Assembly: GCF_047495875.1 (NCBI RefSeq)
Contig: NC_092461.1
Span: forward strand, 69,490,299 to 69,554,298
DNA: 64,000 nucleotides
Origin: Pithys albifrons albifrons
Lineage: Eukaryota > Chordata > Aves > Passeriformes > Thamnophilidae
Direction: 5' to 3'
Part shown: positions 28,601 through 43,600 of the stretch, piece after piece
How positions within the stretch are numbered: the stretch's first letter is position 1
Layout of the letters: each line of letters opens with the position of its first letter
The notes under the pieces: generated by a model
What the model saw: the letters and a program-made list of their open reading frames with translations, nothing else
Database searches by the model: none
What the model was told of the DNA's origin: nothing
Position numbers and translations under genes: made by a program

Positions 28601-31600
28601 AAAGGAATAATCTTACCTCCCTGTCTTGGGTAGAGTTACAGGCGAAGAGTGTTGGGCTGACTGTTTTGTAGGGCCCAGCTTGCCGCTGGCTCTTTGGTCT
28701 GGTACATGAAGGAGGGTGCTACCAGTAGTCTTGGCAGAGTTGTTTAAAAGCAGAGCCTATCAGATAATTTTGATGAGTAACTTTAGAAGCAAGTTTAGGC
28801 TAAATCTCAGTCTTGCAGTGTTTATATTGTGGGGTAGTGCTAAATGCAAGGTAATTTAGCATGGCTAAGCTCATCTTCTATTCCTGTAGTAGGTTGCCTT
28901 GTGCTGCGAGTGGTGGTTTTAGCTGTTTTCCCTCTTGCCTTGGATGAAAAACCTACCTCAAGTCTACCAGTCCCAGTTTTGAGTGAGATGCCTAACACTT
29001 AGTTGGAAAGGGAAGATAATTCATCAACTTATGTAAATGCTGTTGTTAACTTAGAACTTGTATCTTTTCAAGACATATCGGAGACATTATGTTTCAAACC
29101 TTCATCTTTGCCTTTTCTTTTTTATAAATTGTCTATTCCTTTACTTCTGATGTTTTTTAAGAAAAGTCAGCTAGAATGTGATATGATGTATTTGAGTTTT
29201 TGTTGAGGTTTTTTGAAGCTTCAATTAATTAAATGTTCATGGTTAAATGAGTAATTAAGTGTATTGCCAGATGCTTTTATTCATTGATTTTTATATTTGA
29301 GCTTTAGTGTTTTCCTACCAACTGTAGCAGTTTTTTGGGAAAAAAAATTAGATACTTTTAAGATACTAGAGGTGGTATCATGTTTCTCATTCATTTAATA
29401 GTCTGCATGGAAATCAAAGAAGATTGGCGAAGTGCAGGGACTGAATTATATTTAAAAATACAGATGAGGACTTGTCTATTTAATTTAAAGATAATTCTCA
29501 CAATTTGTATGATAACTGTTAATATTTGGTGTTAAAGGACAACGGTTGTACTATTTTTCTTAACATCACGCATTCCAGCAGTGGACTTCTCCTGTTAACA
29601 AAGAAATAATGTGGAGGTGCTTTGTAGGACAAAGATAAGGAACATCTCAGTAGTAATCCCACTGGCAATATTGGAAGCTGTAGACTTACTTTCCCCAGGC
29701 CAAAAGAAGCTGATGTTCTATCCAGAATTTGAGTTGATTTTCTACATGAACCTCAGTTTGATTATTAAAATTCAGACCAAACTTGTCTCACAGAACAAAT
29801 TCATTTGCTGCCTGATGGCCTCATTGCTTAGTTAATTTCCTTTTTCCTGGACCTGCCTTAGGAGTTTTTACGCTTTCTATCAGGCTGTTCAATTAACTGA
29901 CCATTTCACAGCCAGTTCAAAAGTTGGATCTCCAGCCCTTAGCATTTAATGTGGAAACCTGCCTTTATAAATTTGAAAACTGTTTTTTTTCTATGGATGC
30001 TGGGATTTGTAAGATGAGTGGATAGAGCTGCGGTCAGCAGGTGGCATTATATAATAAAAATTTGGAGCCTCTCTAATCTTTCAGCATGATTCTGCCCAAG
30101 AGCTTATTCTTTCCAACATTTCTTTGTGTTTGATTTTTTTTTTTAAATTTCCCTATTAGTAGTGTAGCTCTTAAAAATATTTTATTGCATCAAAATACAT
30201 TTCTATCAGTTTGGTTCACAGAAGTGTTACTCTTCTGTTAGCTCTGCTAAACAGTCAAACTGTTTGGCAGGTGACCTTGATTATGGTTCTGTACTTTTAT
30301 TTTCCTCTGCTTCTTGTTATATCGAAGAAAACCTTAGATTTCGATGTTTATAGTATTTCAGGGTCTTCTTAGCTCCTTATTACACCACTGACTGCCTTCC
30401 CCATTAATTGTATGAATTTCAGTCTAAAACTTTTTAAAATATTCCATGATTGGAATTGCCTTTTTGATTTGGAAATAGTCCTCAGGAAAATCTCATACCT
30501 GTTTTTCAGGACTCTTCTTAGTTTGACCATGAGCCACATGTCATGAATCCTGTGACCTGATCAGGCCTAGAGAAGCAAGAACTTGGGACACCAATTGATA
30601 ATTTACATACTGGATTTCTCCACAATTTATTGGTGTTCCCCATCCACAGTTCTTCTTAATTGGCCTTTTCAAGTACACTGAGATTTTTCTCTCTGATTTG
30701 CATTAGGGTAATTTTAGTTTAAATTTTAGTTTAAAGATGAGAATACAGAAATGCCAAAAAATACTTAACTTTATGGATAATCTTTTGCAACTGAAAGTAA
30801 AGCTGAAATTTTCTAGCTCACTGCATCCAGTTTTAAACTTCAAGCTTAGTGTCATGTGATTCATTTGAAAAGCTTAATGAGCTGCTATTTAAAAGCAATT
30901 ACTTTTTTAACTTCTTTAATCTTGTTGCAAAGTGATGTAGAATCTGATTGTCTTAATGTTTATAAACACCTGTTAATCTGAGATTTGGAAGTATTCTTGA
31001 CTAGTTCAAATCTGTCTCATGCCCATACTGCCTTTCATTTTGCTGCTTGTCAATTTCCTAACGATTATTACATTGTGTTTCTTCAATGTCTTTGTCTTCC
31101 TTGACTAAACAACCCAACTTCTTTTGATAGGGCTGTTGTCCTCTTCATCAATAACAGTTTTCCCCACCTTTTTGGTATTGATTCTCTTGGTTCAGATAAT
31201 AAATACAGTTAAAATGTTTCTGGCCAGTATTTGTTTCCAAGAGGGTCTTTACTCATTCAGTACAGAAGTTGCTTAGAGTTCAGTAAGGGGTTGATTCTTC
31301 AGTATTCTCTTGCATCTTCTTCCTTTTCATGACACTTAATATACTTGTTTGATACTTACTTTGATTTCTGTGCTGCTCTCACTAGGATATCAACCCCTTA
31401 CTGAACTCTAAGCAACTTCTGTACTGAAGAATTACTGTATTGTGAATTTCTTTATTTGAAAAATATATATTCTTTAGCCAACAGTAGTATTGAACATGCT
31501 TTAAGTTGGTATTAAGACTTGCATATACCAGAAGTTAATAAGATAGTTGTTTACGGGAATTAGAATAATGGTTGATTCCCTCTATCCTAGTAGCTATTCT

Positions 31601-34600
31601 TCTGCACCATTGACTTTTGTGATCTTTCACTGATGTTTAGGTTTGTGTGGGTAACTGTTTGGGAGTGAAGTATTGGGTAGGATTGGCTTGGACTGGATTA
31701 CTTCTGTTATACTTGTCAATGGTTGCAGTAAGTTTATTAAAATTCTTGCATTCCTAAAGAAGATGTATCATTTCTATGCTTTTTGATTGTCACAAAACTT
31801 GTGTAACAAATGTCTTTCTTTCTTTAGGGATTTTTGGCTAATCAGAAGAGAGCTGAGAACTTGAAAGATCCTTCCGTGCTGCCTGATTTGTGTTTGAGTC
31901 ATGCAAATCAGCTGATGATTATGTTAACTAATCACAGAAAACTGTTAGATATTAAACAGAAATGCACCACTGCCAAACAAGAGCTTGCAAATAATCTGCA
32001 AGTCCGACTGAAGTAAGTTACAGCTTTTCAACGTGCTTCCACTTGCAGCAAGGCTGTTGAAGGAATGTGTGTCCTAAGGAAATCATTACTATAAGAAAGT
32101 CAGGAGTTCATGACTTACACTTCCCCTGTTAGTATGTGTTCCTAATTGTTTAATGTTACCTTGTTTGTATTTGTTGTTTCACTTTTACTTGACTTCTCTT
32201 AATAAAAGCAATTTCATTTTTTTTGTTACCTTGTGGGATATACCTCCACCATATGTTATTCTCTGGTGGCAGAGTTGCTGTAATGTTGCTCCTCAAGCAC
32301 ACCAGTTGATCACCTTTTCAGTAGTTATCCTGGGATTTAGGTACGTTGGTGACAGTGCTTGAATTAATATATTGATTGTATCATTGATAATTGAAGATAC
32401 AAAGTGCAAGAATTTTTGTGTTACAGGAACTGTTACATATCGTGTGTGTGGATCGTGTGGACTTCCTGAATAGAGTTTTGTTCTTATTTCTTTGACAATA
32501 TTCCTACTCTTAATATCTCCTTCTAAAGCATTTCAGTAAGGTTTTATAAACTAAAAATGGTGTGGGTTTTTTTTACTAAGTATGTATCAGCTTTTTTTAA
32601 TTCTACTGAAGAAAGTTACATTATTATTGATTCTAAGGTTATTTAGGCTAAGAGCATTTCTTTCCAAAAACAATACATCAGTTAAATGGTGGCAAATGTT
32701 AATTTTCTGAGCAATGATGCGGATATGTTACTGTAAGAAATTAACTGAGAACTTTTAAGGTGACTACTGAATTCTGAATAGATTGGTACTTTCAGATAGT
32801 CTGTTGTTGTCCCATGTGAAGCAATGTTATTGTTTATTTCATCCAGACATGTTGCTAATCTAATTTAAATGAAAAATAAAAAATTACTACATTGTGGTCT
32901 TCTAAAATGTAACCTGCTTTTGTAGGTGGTGTTGTTTTGTAATGCTTCATGCTGACCAAGATGGAGAGAAACTACAAGCATTGCTTCGTCTTGTAACAGA
33001 ACTCCTAGAAAGGGTCAAAGTTGTAGAGGCTCTCAGTACTGTTCCTCAGATGTACTGTCTAGCTGTTGTTGAGGTGGTGAGAAGAAAAATGTTCATAAAA
33101 CACTACAGGGAGGTAAGTAAATGATTTTGAGACCACATGTTTATGTCAATGTATAAATTAGCAACTAAGTACATAATTTCCCTTTCACAGTGGGCAGGTG
33201 CTTTAATAAAAGATGGGAAACACCTATATGAAGCTGAAAAGGCAAAAAGGGAATCTTTTGGGAAACTGTTCAGTAAGTACTTTCTCTTCTGTGAAATCAG
33301 AATTGCGTTAAAGTATAACTCTGGTAGTTAAAGTACTTCCATTATGTTTTAATTTCAAAGTAGTATAATTTTTTTTTACTTAAATAGCAAGTGCACAAAG
33401 TGTGTCAGGTGGTCCTACTATGAACAACATATTATTCTATTAATGCAAGCAATGAACTGTTTCATACAGGTTTTCCGAAATACTGTGAGAGTTGTGATCA
33501 GTTTACTGATTGTAAAAGATAAGAGTTCTAATTATTACATTTGAGTGAAGTTTCTGTTTAGAGCTCGCAGGGCACATTTACTGTTCTTATAAATAGCACT
33601 TTTAAAACCATTACTGAATATTTGGGTATTGCTATGACTTCCTCTGGACTACTTAAGAAAAATGCAAGAACTAAGACCCACGTCTAAAGACCTTGATCAG
33701 AAGTTAAAAGTAAAAATGAAGTTGCTGGTAAAAGAATTCCGATTGCTTTTTCTGCAAACTCTGCAACTTATTTTCTGAATAGACAGCTAAAATAAGAAAA
33801 TGGAGGAAAAGTTTATCAAAGGTTTTGGAAAGGAGATCAGCAAAATTACAGTGAAAGTTTGGAAAAGAAGTTGAGGTTTTTCACATGGGTGACCATTAAG
33901 GAAAAAGAGGCTTAGGTAAAGTGAGAAGTTCTACTTGAATGGTGAGGTTTTACCTGAAGTTCTGTGGTCATTTGCAATTTTATGTTGTCAACAACTGGCA
34001 TAGTTATAAATCCTTTCAAATGTAGTTCAGCTGTTAAAACTGCAGTAACGTAATTGTTTTCTGTTGAGACATTGCTTATATGTTGCATTTCTTCCTTTAA
34101 ATAAACTTTTTCTTGCCCACCTCTCAGGGAAGTCTTTCCTAAGGAATCGTTTGTTTAGAGGACTTGACTCCTGGCCTCCATCCTTTTGTGTATGTACTCG
34201 TATTTTTGGGTTTATTTAATTTCTATAAACAGTAGCTTCATCAATTAAAACCTAAGCTTAATTTATTCAAGCTATATGCTTGTCACAAATCTGTGACACA
34301 AATAAAAAAGCTATGAGCTAGTGTTCTTTGCCATTTTAAATTACCTATAATTATCATTGGTTTGTAACTTGCAATGTAGTGGAAGAAGAAATGTCAACCT
34401 GATATTCCTTTTTAGCAAGGAGTATCTGGTACTGAACAAAAAATTGCTGTTAATGGTCAGAAAAAAAAGACACCAGGAGGAATAATTTGGTTATCTAATT
34501 ATCTTGTGAATAATATAGCCATAAAATTACTTCAGTGGTAAAAGCAAGTAAAAGGTCTCCCTGTTTTCTGATAATCACTGAACGAGTAGAAAAGCTTTTT

Positions 34601-37600
34601 CATCTCTTAATTGGCTGATAACATGAAGGGGTGAAAAGTATAGCTGTAATTAAGCATTGCCTGTTAACTTTGATTTCGTACAGCTTGGTTCATTGAAGTA
34701 AGCTTATCTCCCTGGTTCTGCCATCTCACTTTGCCTTTTTAACATTTTTAGCTTCTTGTTTCCAGCTTTTTTTTTTAAGGATACTTGGAAAATAGGAATG
34801 CTACTTAACTCAGTCCAGTATTTTAAACCTTGAAATAATATTTGACTGAATGTTTAGCAGCATAATAAATAAAGCTTCAGTGCCATCTCTGATCTCTTAA
34901 CTTTTAAACTCATCCATAGTATTTATGAAGCTTCATAATAGGGAGGAAGTTGGACTAGATGCTTGTAGGTCCCTTACAGTTGAAATACTCTTTTCTGCTG
35001 CTGCACAAGGTGCTATGGATAGACTCAGTGGTTACAAATGCAAAGGTGTTGCAGGGTTTTTTTGGAGGGATGAGACCAGACATGGTTTCTTAAAAATAAT
35101 TACAAAATCTTTTGAGAGAGAGATCGGTTGTGTTAAACTGTGTTGTTAAAGTGTGTTATTTGTTAAGCTCTTTTTAATCCTTCCTTAGTGATCTTTACCT
35201 TTACAAAAATGTGTAAATTAATTTCTTCTTTACAGACACGAAAACCTCGCAGATTTGACAGTGAGCTTCCAGATATCTCATTGAGTGACTTGCAGTTTTT
35301 GCAATCTTTTTGTCCTTCAGAAGTACAGCCATTACTCAGGTAAAGGACCTTTTTAAACATAGTGTGTTACAGAAATAGCTTCCCCTAGTGGTCCCACTCT
35401 CTTCAGCTTTCCACCCCTAAACAGATTTTCCATAAAGAATAGGCAAGGGTATTTTCTGAACTGATACCATTCTTAAGCATTGGTCTTCACTGACTTAATG
35501 CAAATATATATCTATTTGCTTTAGGTGCCCAAGCTCTGATTTGAACCCATGTACTCTGTATTGAGATGGATGATGGGTGTTCATTTGAGCTGCTTTATAG
35601 CTTTAAAAAAAAAAAAGAAAAAATGTTGCCATTTTCAAGCTGAAATAAACTCATAACTGTATGCTTTGTCAGATCAGAACTGATTTTTTTCTTTTGCTTT
35701 TTGTTATATGATATTCAGGAGGAAATAAAATAAATGTCTAGCTCAGCATGAGTTCATAGAGATCTCCTGTATTCAATTACTGCTTTTTCTCTGACAAAGT
35801 GATTTTACAAAAAAGTGTATTCTCCAAGTGCTTCTGCTGTCTATGAAAATCTATAATTTTGAGTAGAACTTCTATTTCTGTGTTTCTTACTTCCCAACAA
35901 TGAGGCAGACATGCGTATATAGACAGGAAAGCTACTGTTTTGACTCACAAGCAACTTGACAGGATTAGTTTCTTATCTAGAACCTGGAGATGTCTTTCTG
36001 GAAAAGGTGACTAGAGTGAGCTATCAAATTCATATGTCTTAAACCTGGAGCAATCAAAATGAAGAAATGCTAACCAAGATAATGGGCAAGAAATGGACAG
36101 TAACAAGTTCTATGTAAGGTTCTTTCTAAAAGGAGATTTATCAGTATGACTACATTCAGATGTTGCATGTATCACTATCCTTCGCTTAGGAGAGATCTTC
36201 AGTTAGACATTTTCTGAGATTGTTCTTCTTTTGGTTTGGGTTTTTTTTTTTAAAGCTGAATTCACTGCTTTTTTTCACCTATATTTTGTACTACATTCTT
36301 TTTAATTCAGAATTCCTGATTATGGTATTGTTGGAGTAAAGAATAAGTGTAGTGAGCTTAGCCTGCTTGACTGTGGATTTTCCCCACATCATGCTATAGT
36401 TTATGTACCCTTCTTATTTTTCTTGTTACGTTTTTAGGCTTGCACCTCATCAATTTTGCAGGGGGAAAAAAGTGCACGCTATAGAATCTTATTGCTAATG
36501 TTTACTTGATTTTTTTTGTTTGTTTTGTTTTTGTTTTGTGGGAATTTTGCAACCTTCCTGGAAAATTTGTGGTGATTCCAGGGAGAATTTTGCCTTGCTG
36601 TTGTGAGAAAACCAATCACTAAGCTGTTTCAGTTGGTCCAAATTGTAGTGATACAGTTTTCCACTTGATGGCAATAGAGGTGGGATTATGTCATGTTCTT
36701 CCTGGTGTCTGGGCTCAGTATTGCATTTGGCGGGAATTTAGGTAATAGTGGGAACTTGTAAATCAAGTGTACAAAGCTGTCACACACCTTGCATAGGCAC
36801 TGAGCTTCAGAAAAAACTTGAAAGCAGTATTTTCTTTGGTATCTTCATTTAACATGTAAAGTGCAAGCATTAGGCAAACTGAGACTCAGCAAAGTCCTAT
36901 TCTATTACCACTGAATCCCTGAGCTGTGTAATTAAAATGATGTTTCAATTTACTTAAAATGTTTCAGTCATCTGAAATTATATGTTTGAGCTATTATTCA
37001 AATCTTAATTCTGCAAAAATACACTTGAAGCCACTTGCCCTATATACCAAGCAGAGAATGCAAAATACACGGAAGGGTAATCTACCTTTACTATATTGTT
37101 AGTCTAAACCCTTGCTTCATGACTTCAGCTTATCTTGCAACACTTAAAATGTGATCAGAAACGTTAATCAGTCTTTTAATTCAGGGTACCTGTCATGAAA
37201 ATGAAACAGTAGAGAATTAATTGCTACTTCAAAGGAAGAGCTGGATTGGAAAGAATCCAACAGAAGAGAAGAATAGAGTCATTGGCAAACATAAGGGCTT
37301 CAATTACAGATCTAATCACTACCAGTTCTCTTCTGTTACTGTTACTGTAACTCTCGGTACTACTGGTAAATGTTTCCCTTGGGAGGAAAGACTGAGATAT
37401 TACTTGCCTGTTGTATTCATCCTTAACTACCCCTTAAAAACTCTCAAGGCTTTAATTTCAAAAACAAATGCAAGGTAGTCTTAGATTTTCCATGCAAAAA
37501 GCTGAAATGAAGAAAATACAAGCCTTACACAGAGGGAAGTCTAATGTTGCTGAAATATACACATAAAACTATATTTGAATATTAAACTAATTGTGTGGGG

Positions 37601-40600
37601 AAAAAAAGTAATTCTCTACTCTTTTTAAGGGTTCCCATACTTTGTGACTTTGAACCTCTTCACCAGCATGTCCGTGCTCTACATAACCTGGTAAAGGCAG
37701 CACAGAGTTTGGATGAAATGTCACAAACCATTACAGACCTGCTGAATGAACAAAAGGTATTTTTTCTTTTCTTTGCTAATAAAAAAAAGGATATATACAA
37801 AAGAGTAGAATATATTATTTATATATATATATATTAGTTGATCTCATTACTGCACAAGTTTCCTTTCTAATCATGAACTAGTGAATATTCTGAGAATTTT
37901 GAGCTCTTCAGAAAAGTAAAGTGAATATCTAGAAAACAGTCAAAAGATATTGACTATCTTTTAACACTTAACAGATACTTCTATTCCACAGAAGTTGTAG
38001 AAGTAGAATTACACTTAATATTTTTGTTGTTTCTCTAGATTTCTGGATTGCTTCTTAGGTCCTTTTGGCACTAGCAGTTAAGGAGATTTTAAGGCATTGG
38101 TTGGCTGTTGTGCAGCTTCTTTCTTTGAGTATAGAAGGAACAGATGGCAGAAAGATCTTTTCTTAGGTTCACTCTGCCTGTCAAGCGGATTTCTTCCCCT
38201 GGAAACTGTGTTTCTGCCAATCACTTTTGCTTCTGTGCATTCAGCCTCTGACTTTGATAATATGCCAAACAGGGTCCTTTTGGCTTTTGACTGCAACATG
38301 TCTCAGTGAAACTCTGGGTGAATTTAGCAGTGTTTGTGAAGTTGACTGCTTCAAATTCGGTTTCCTTTACTGTAGAAAACCATTGCCATTTTGGGGGGAC
38401 TGTCTTATCATCTGTGGTGTAAATTCTTGTATGCACTTGGCTGACTAGAAGCATCTTCTATAATTGCTAAGGCTGTTGGCATGTTTAATTTTGAATAGCA
38501 ATTTCCTGCTTAAACCAGGTGACATGAAGTCCTCTATCTCTTTATTTCTCTGCTGCTTGAAAAACTTCCAATAATTCTCCTGTTCATTTATGTAAAACAT
38601 GAAATCTGACCTGTTCTTTGTTCTATAATATAGAAAAGACATCTAACTTAAGTAATTTCCTAGCTATTTTCTCTCTTTATGAAGATTGTTTTTCAAATGA
38701 ACAGCCGTTAAGAACAAGAATATTAGGGCCTGAACAGCCATTGAAAAGGCTGGCAGTGGTGTAAATTCTGTGAAATCTTGGAGTTTTCTGAACATGTCCT
38801 TCCAATAGACCTTGCTCTGAAATATAGAAGTTCACTGCCAATGTGGAGCATCCTGAAATTTTTCTTGTAAGAAACCAGGATAGTGACAGCTATCCTAATA
38901 AATTAATTTTTCACCAAGGCTTGCAATATCAGAAGAGTGAGAAATTTAGCTTTTAATTTAGCGTAACAGTAGAAAAAATAAACAGGAAGCCTGTCTGACA
39001 TTTTGAAATCTTCATGATTTGCCCTTCTTTGTTCATACTTGCCTATCTGAGAAACTTTTATCAGTATCTCTCTGCACAAAAAAAAAGTGTATGCCAAATC
39101 AGAAGAATATTCTTTCCATTTCTCTCTTTGCTGTGCTTTGACCAGTTTGGATTCTTGGCTGATGCAGAAATGTCAAGTGGTTAGACAGATTTGGGTAATT
39201 GTCTCTTTCCTTCGGGTAAATTGCATTGCACAGTTAGAGCTGGACCATTCATGATGTCATCTTGAAAATGCCCATCTCTGTATGTAATTCCAGTGATTCA
39301 TTTGAACTCTTTGGAACTGAAGCAAATTGATTTGTCAGAGGTTATTTTATCCTCAAAAGACAATGCTCTCTCTCGTTACTACTTTTTGAAAGGCAGGCAC
39401 TAGGTCTTTCTCTGAATTGCTTTGTCCCGCAGATAATCTGGAAGTGTTTTTTAAATTATACAACTTTCCCGTGTTCTTTTTTTGAGTATATTACTGAAAT
39501 AATTTTTAAAATACTCCTTTTTTATCCCTAGTATAGATAGGAATTTACATTTAATAATTAGAAGGATGAATAAGCATTTAATGATTGTCCTGGAGATGCC
39601 TACAGCTTCGTGCAGCCACACATTCTGTTGCTGAGCTATTGTCCCAGTTTGGTGCAGAGCTGACCACAACTGTGCAGGTGTTGAGTGTTGCACATATAGG
39701 AGGTTATTGCTCTTGTACTCTCCCAAGGATACGCATTCAACCCCGGCCTCTCTTTCCATGCCAGTGGCAGCAGAAGCCAAGTTCTTTGAATTGGACTGGG
39801 ATAGTTTTCCTGGATTGTTGGGAATGCAGTAGTTTAGCTTTTTCTGTGTCATGTGGGAGTTAATCCTATTGCATCAGACACATCAACTGCTCTTTCAAGA
39901 GTTGCTTTAGACGAGAGAGAAAAGTTGTGACTGCAGACAAGTGAGCAAAGAACAAGCCAGAGGAGATCCAATACCTTACTGGGGGTGTTAAGAGCATTTC
40001 TTTCCAAGTGTCCCCATATCTCTTACTGTTTCAGTTTTCGAAGTCATAGAACATTAATTGATAATATGTTTCTCTCTCTGATTTCTTATTTTAGTATTGC
40101 ATCAGAGTTAAAGAATATGATTGTGGATATTTGTTTAATTCATTACTATTTTGAAATCTGTTTTCCTTCTTAAAGCTTTCTGCTTATTCTTTGTAATTTA
40201 ATAGTCTCACATCAAAGATGTGGCTGTGCTGTCTTATTTAGAGAAGACAGGCAAAGTTTAAGCAGTTCAGCAATTGGGTTAAAGATGTTCAGGAGAAAGT
40301 TAGGGTGCCTGTAGGAGCTGGCTAAGATGACTAAGGTGTCGTCTCCATGGTTAGCAGGTGATGAACTTAGGCAATCCTTTTCTATTAAAAATTTCTCCTG
40401 TAAGAGAAGCTGGCTTTTCAAATCTGATTATGAATTTACCATTTGTTCTAGTTGAGTTCTAAATTCAAACACTACTTGTAGTGAGATTTCTAAGAGTTGC
40501 CACCTTTTCTGTGTTTATCATAGAACAAGGTATGTAATTCAACAGTACCTGAGAACTTTGAAATTAATTCTGCTTCTCTGTCTTTGCTTTCTATTTTTTT

Positions 40601-43600
40601 TCTTGTTTGCTCTTGACTCCTCTTCATTACCACAGAAATTAGTTAGAGTATGGCATATGCCTATATTGCTGCCTGTAGATTGTGAACAGAGTAGATGGCA
40701 GGCACAGGCTCTTTAGGAAAGTAGCAACAGTAAACAAGGTCTTCATATAGTTTCAGCTACTCAAAATACAAGGTTTAAGACTTCACTAAGCAGCAATCTG
40801 CTACTCTCACTAGACACCTGCTTACTTCTGAGGCATGTAATATGTTACAGCCCCAGGTCATGGGGAAAACAAGTTCATTAGTGTGTTTCTTCACAGAGTA
40901 ACAATTTTTTTGGTTTTGCTTTTTTCTTCATGCTATTTCCTTACTTACCTTTTGGGATGATTCTGCAGGGTTGCCAAAAGTAGATACTGTCTTTCCTTTG
41001 CATGTGGCTTTCTGTTGAGCTTTCCCATATTCAGAGTCTTTGAAAGGCTTTTTTTAGTATGTGCTTATTGACATCTGTGATGCTAGCTTTTGTTACTGTT
41101 AGGGCTCTGGTTTATCAATGGTAAATATTTGTCACTTAAAGTATGCCTTGAATTCTGGCATGTATCAGCCTGGACCCTTGAGCATTTATTTTTCTAAGTT
41201 TTCTTAGATCAACAACAATTAAGCTGAAATTAAACCCAAGGGAAATGCTGAAACTTAAAAAAGTAGCATTTCCTTTTAATTTTTTTGTCCATGTCCTTTC
41301 CATTTTAATAAATAAAGACAGTATTTTGTATGTAGTGACCTCAAGATTTTTTTGCACTTGTTTCTCATCACTGAATTTCAAAATCAGTGTATGATTTACT
41401 TCCATAAAGATGCCAGTGCTATTGGAGGTAAGGTGTAAATGCAACTCTGCTAAATAGATGAACATTGGAGCCGGAAATGGATTTTTCTTAAATCACAGTT
41501 AAGAATTGTTAATCACACTACCTCTCCATTAAGAGAAGACTTGCATGGTACAGAGGAAGATAGGGTCTCTTTCTGGCCAACAACCATTTGTAAAAAATTG
41601 CGAAAACAGAAACTGGGCATTTATATAGCAGTAGTTCAATGTCTGTAACTTCTGGGGTTTTTTGGAGTTCTGTTGCTGACTATTGCCAATCTCCATTAAC
41701 TGTTACCAGTCAAGTAGCTGAATCCAATGGATAGCAAAAGTTTCTTCAATAAAACTAATGTGCAATGATTCATCTTTAAACATGCAATTTACAGCAGAGT
41801 ATGCACTAGAACTTGAGATACTGCTTTATAATTCATACAGTATTGAACAAGAACTGATGATATTGAGATTTAAACTGTTATCACAACTAATTGAAAAATT
41901 GGTTTGAAGTTTTTAGCCTTTTAAGAATCAAAAGCATGGAATTGGCCAGAATTGCTTGGGCATAGTTCCATGGAGGTGGAGCAGCTTTAATTGATGTTTA
42001 TATTGGTTTACAAGCTGCTGTTAGTCATGGATTGTCATGGGTGGTTATTCTAGCCATTAGCTTTTCAGCTGAATATTGAGGGACCTTTTAGGTGGTATGC
42101 AGGGTCTAGAGGTAAAATGGGAAAAATTGGGACTAGTGGGAGCCTATGAAGGGAGTCAAAAATCCACTCTGGCTGTGATGTCTTGCATTCTGAAAAGTCA
42201 GAATGTTGCTTTTAATTAGAATATGTCCTTCATTATACTGTTGTAGTTCTACACTCTCACATGCAGAACAGTTCATACATGTTTTTGGTATGTTAGTAGA
42301 CAACAGTTTTGATATAGTAAAGCTTTTTGTGTACCTTAGTAGAGTATGCTAATAATGACTGGGTTACCATGCTTTTTTAATAATGGGATTGGCAATAATA
42401 AAATAAAAACATTCTAGTAACAAAATAATTAGGAAAACTGCAATCAGTAGGCTGTTAGAAAACGAAATGTATTTCTGACTAGTTACTTCATATTTTTTTT
42501 CATTCAAAGTTATGTTTTGGTCTTCTCAAATACAGTTGAATATGATCTGTGTAGAACTTTTGGCTAGATAAATGTTTACTGTTCGTGTTTACAAGTGATG
42601 CTTTTTTGAAACTTAATGGAAAATATCTCTGAATTTCTGCAATTTTTACTTAAGTTTTAGTAGTACATATTTGGGAATCTTATGAATAATAAGGCTGATT
42701 TTTTCAAGTTCTTGTTTTGCCTGGTAATTTTTAATCAATTTTGGTATTAACACTTTTGCCAATCACTCTAAGTGTTTATTTCATATTTTATAACTTGTAG
42801 GCCTCCAATAGCCAAGCTTCGCCACAATCTGCTACCACACCAAGGATGGAAAGTGCAACAGGAACTGCAATTGCTACCTCTTCAAGAACGCCTCCATCAC
42901 TCAGTCTTCAGGGTCCCCTGTGTCCTCCTGTCTGTCCCCCAGCTCCCTTAGAAGAATTGTCTCCAGACAGCATTGATGCTCATACATTTGATTTTGAAAC
43001 TATTGCCCATCCGAACTTGGATCAAGCTCTTAAGCAGGGATCATTAGACTTGGATTCATTAGCAGAAAGTCCAGAATCTGACTTTATGTCAGCAGTAAAT
43101 GAATTTGTAATAGAAGAAAATCCAGTATCTCCTAATGTAATAAGTGACCCACAAAGTCCAGAAATGATGGTGGAATCTCTTTATTCTTCAGTTATCAATG
43201 CAATAGACAGTAGGCGTATGCAAGATACCAGTTCTTGTGTAAAGGATGTTTCGGCAGAAAATGCTTCTCTCAATGTTTGCATGGAGAAGTGTAGGGTTAT
43301 TGCCCAAGACTCCAAGGTACATTTAAAAGGCATAAAAGAAGATCTTTGCCACTTTAGAACACTTGTACAAAGAGAACAGTGTGACTTTTCTAATTCTTTA
43401 AAATGCACTTCCTTAGAAATAGTAAATACAATTGAGAAGGTAAAACTTTCACTTGAAAAAACACTAAATGATAAACATGAAAATGAATTACAGTCTTTGA
43501 AAAGTGAATATGAGACTAAAATTAATAAATTATTGGAGGATGGGGAAGAAAATAAAAAGAAGATTAAGAAGTTAAAAGGTGACTTATTAGGACTTGAGGA

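Noticed and set aside
39585..39863. A coding exon or gene fragment (frames open on both strands)
   Set aside because: No splice-consistent match. A TTGGACTGGGATAG motif hints at a decayed LTR, but ends and target duplication could not be found, so it is not called as an element.
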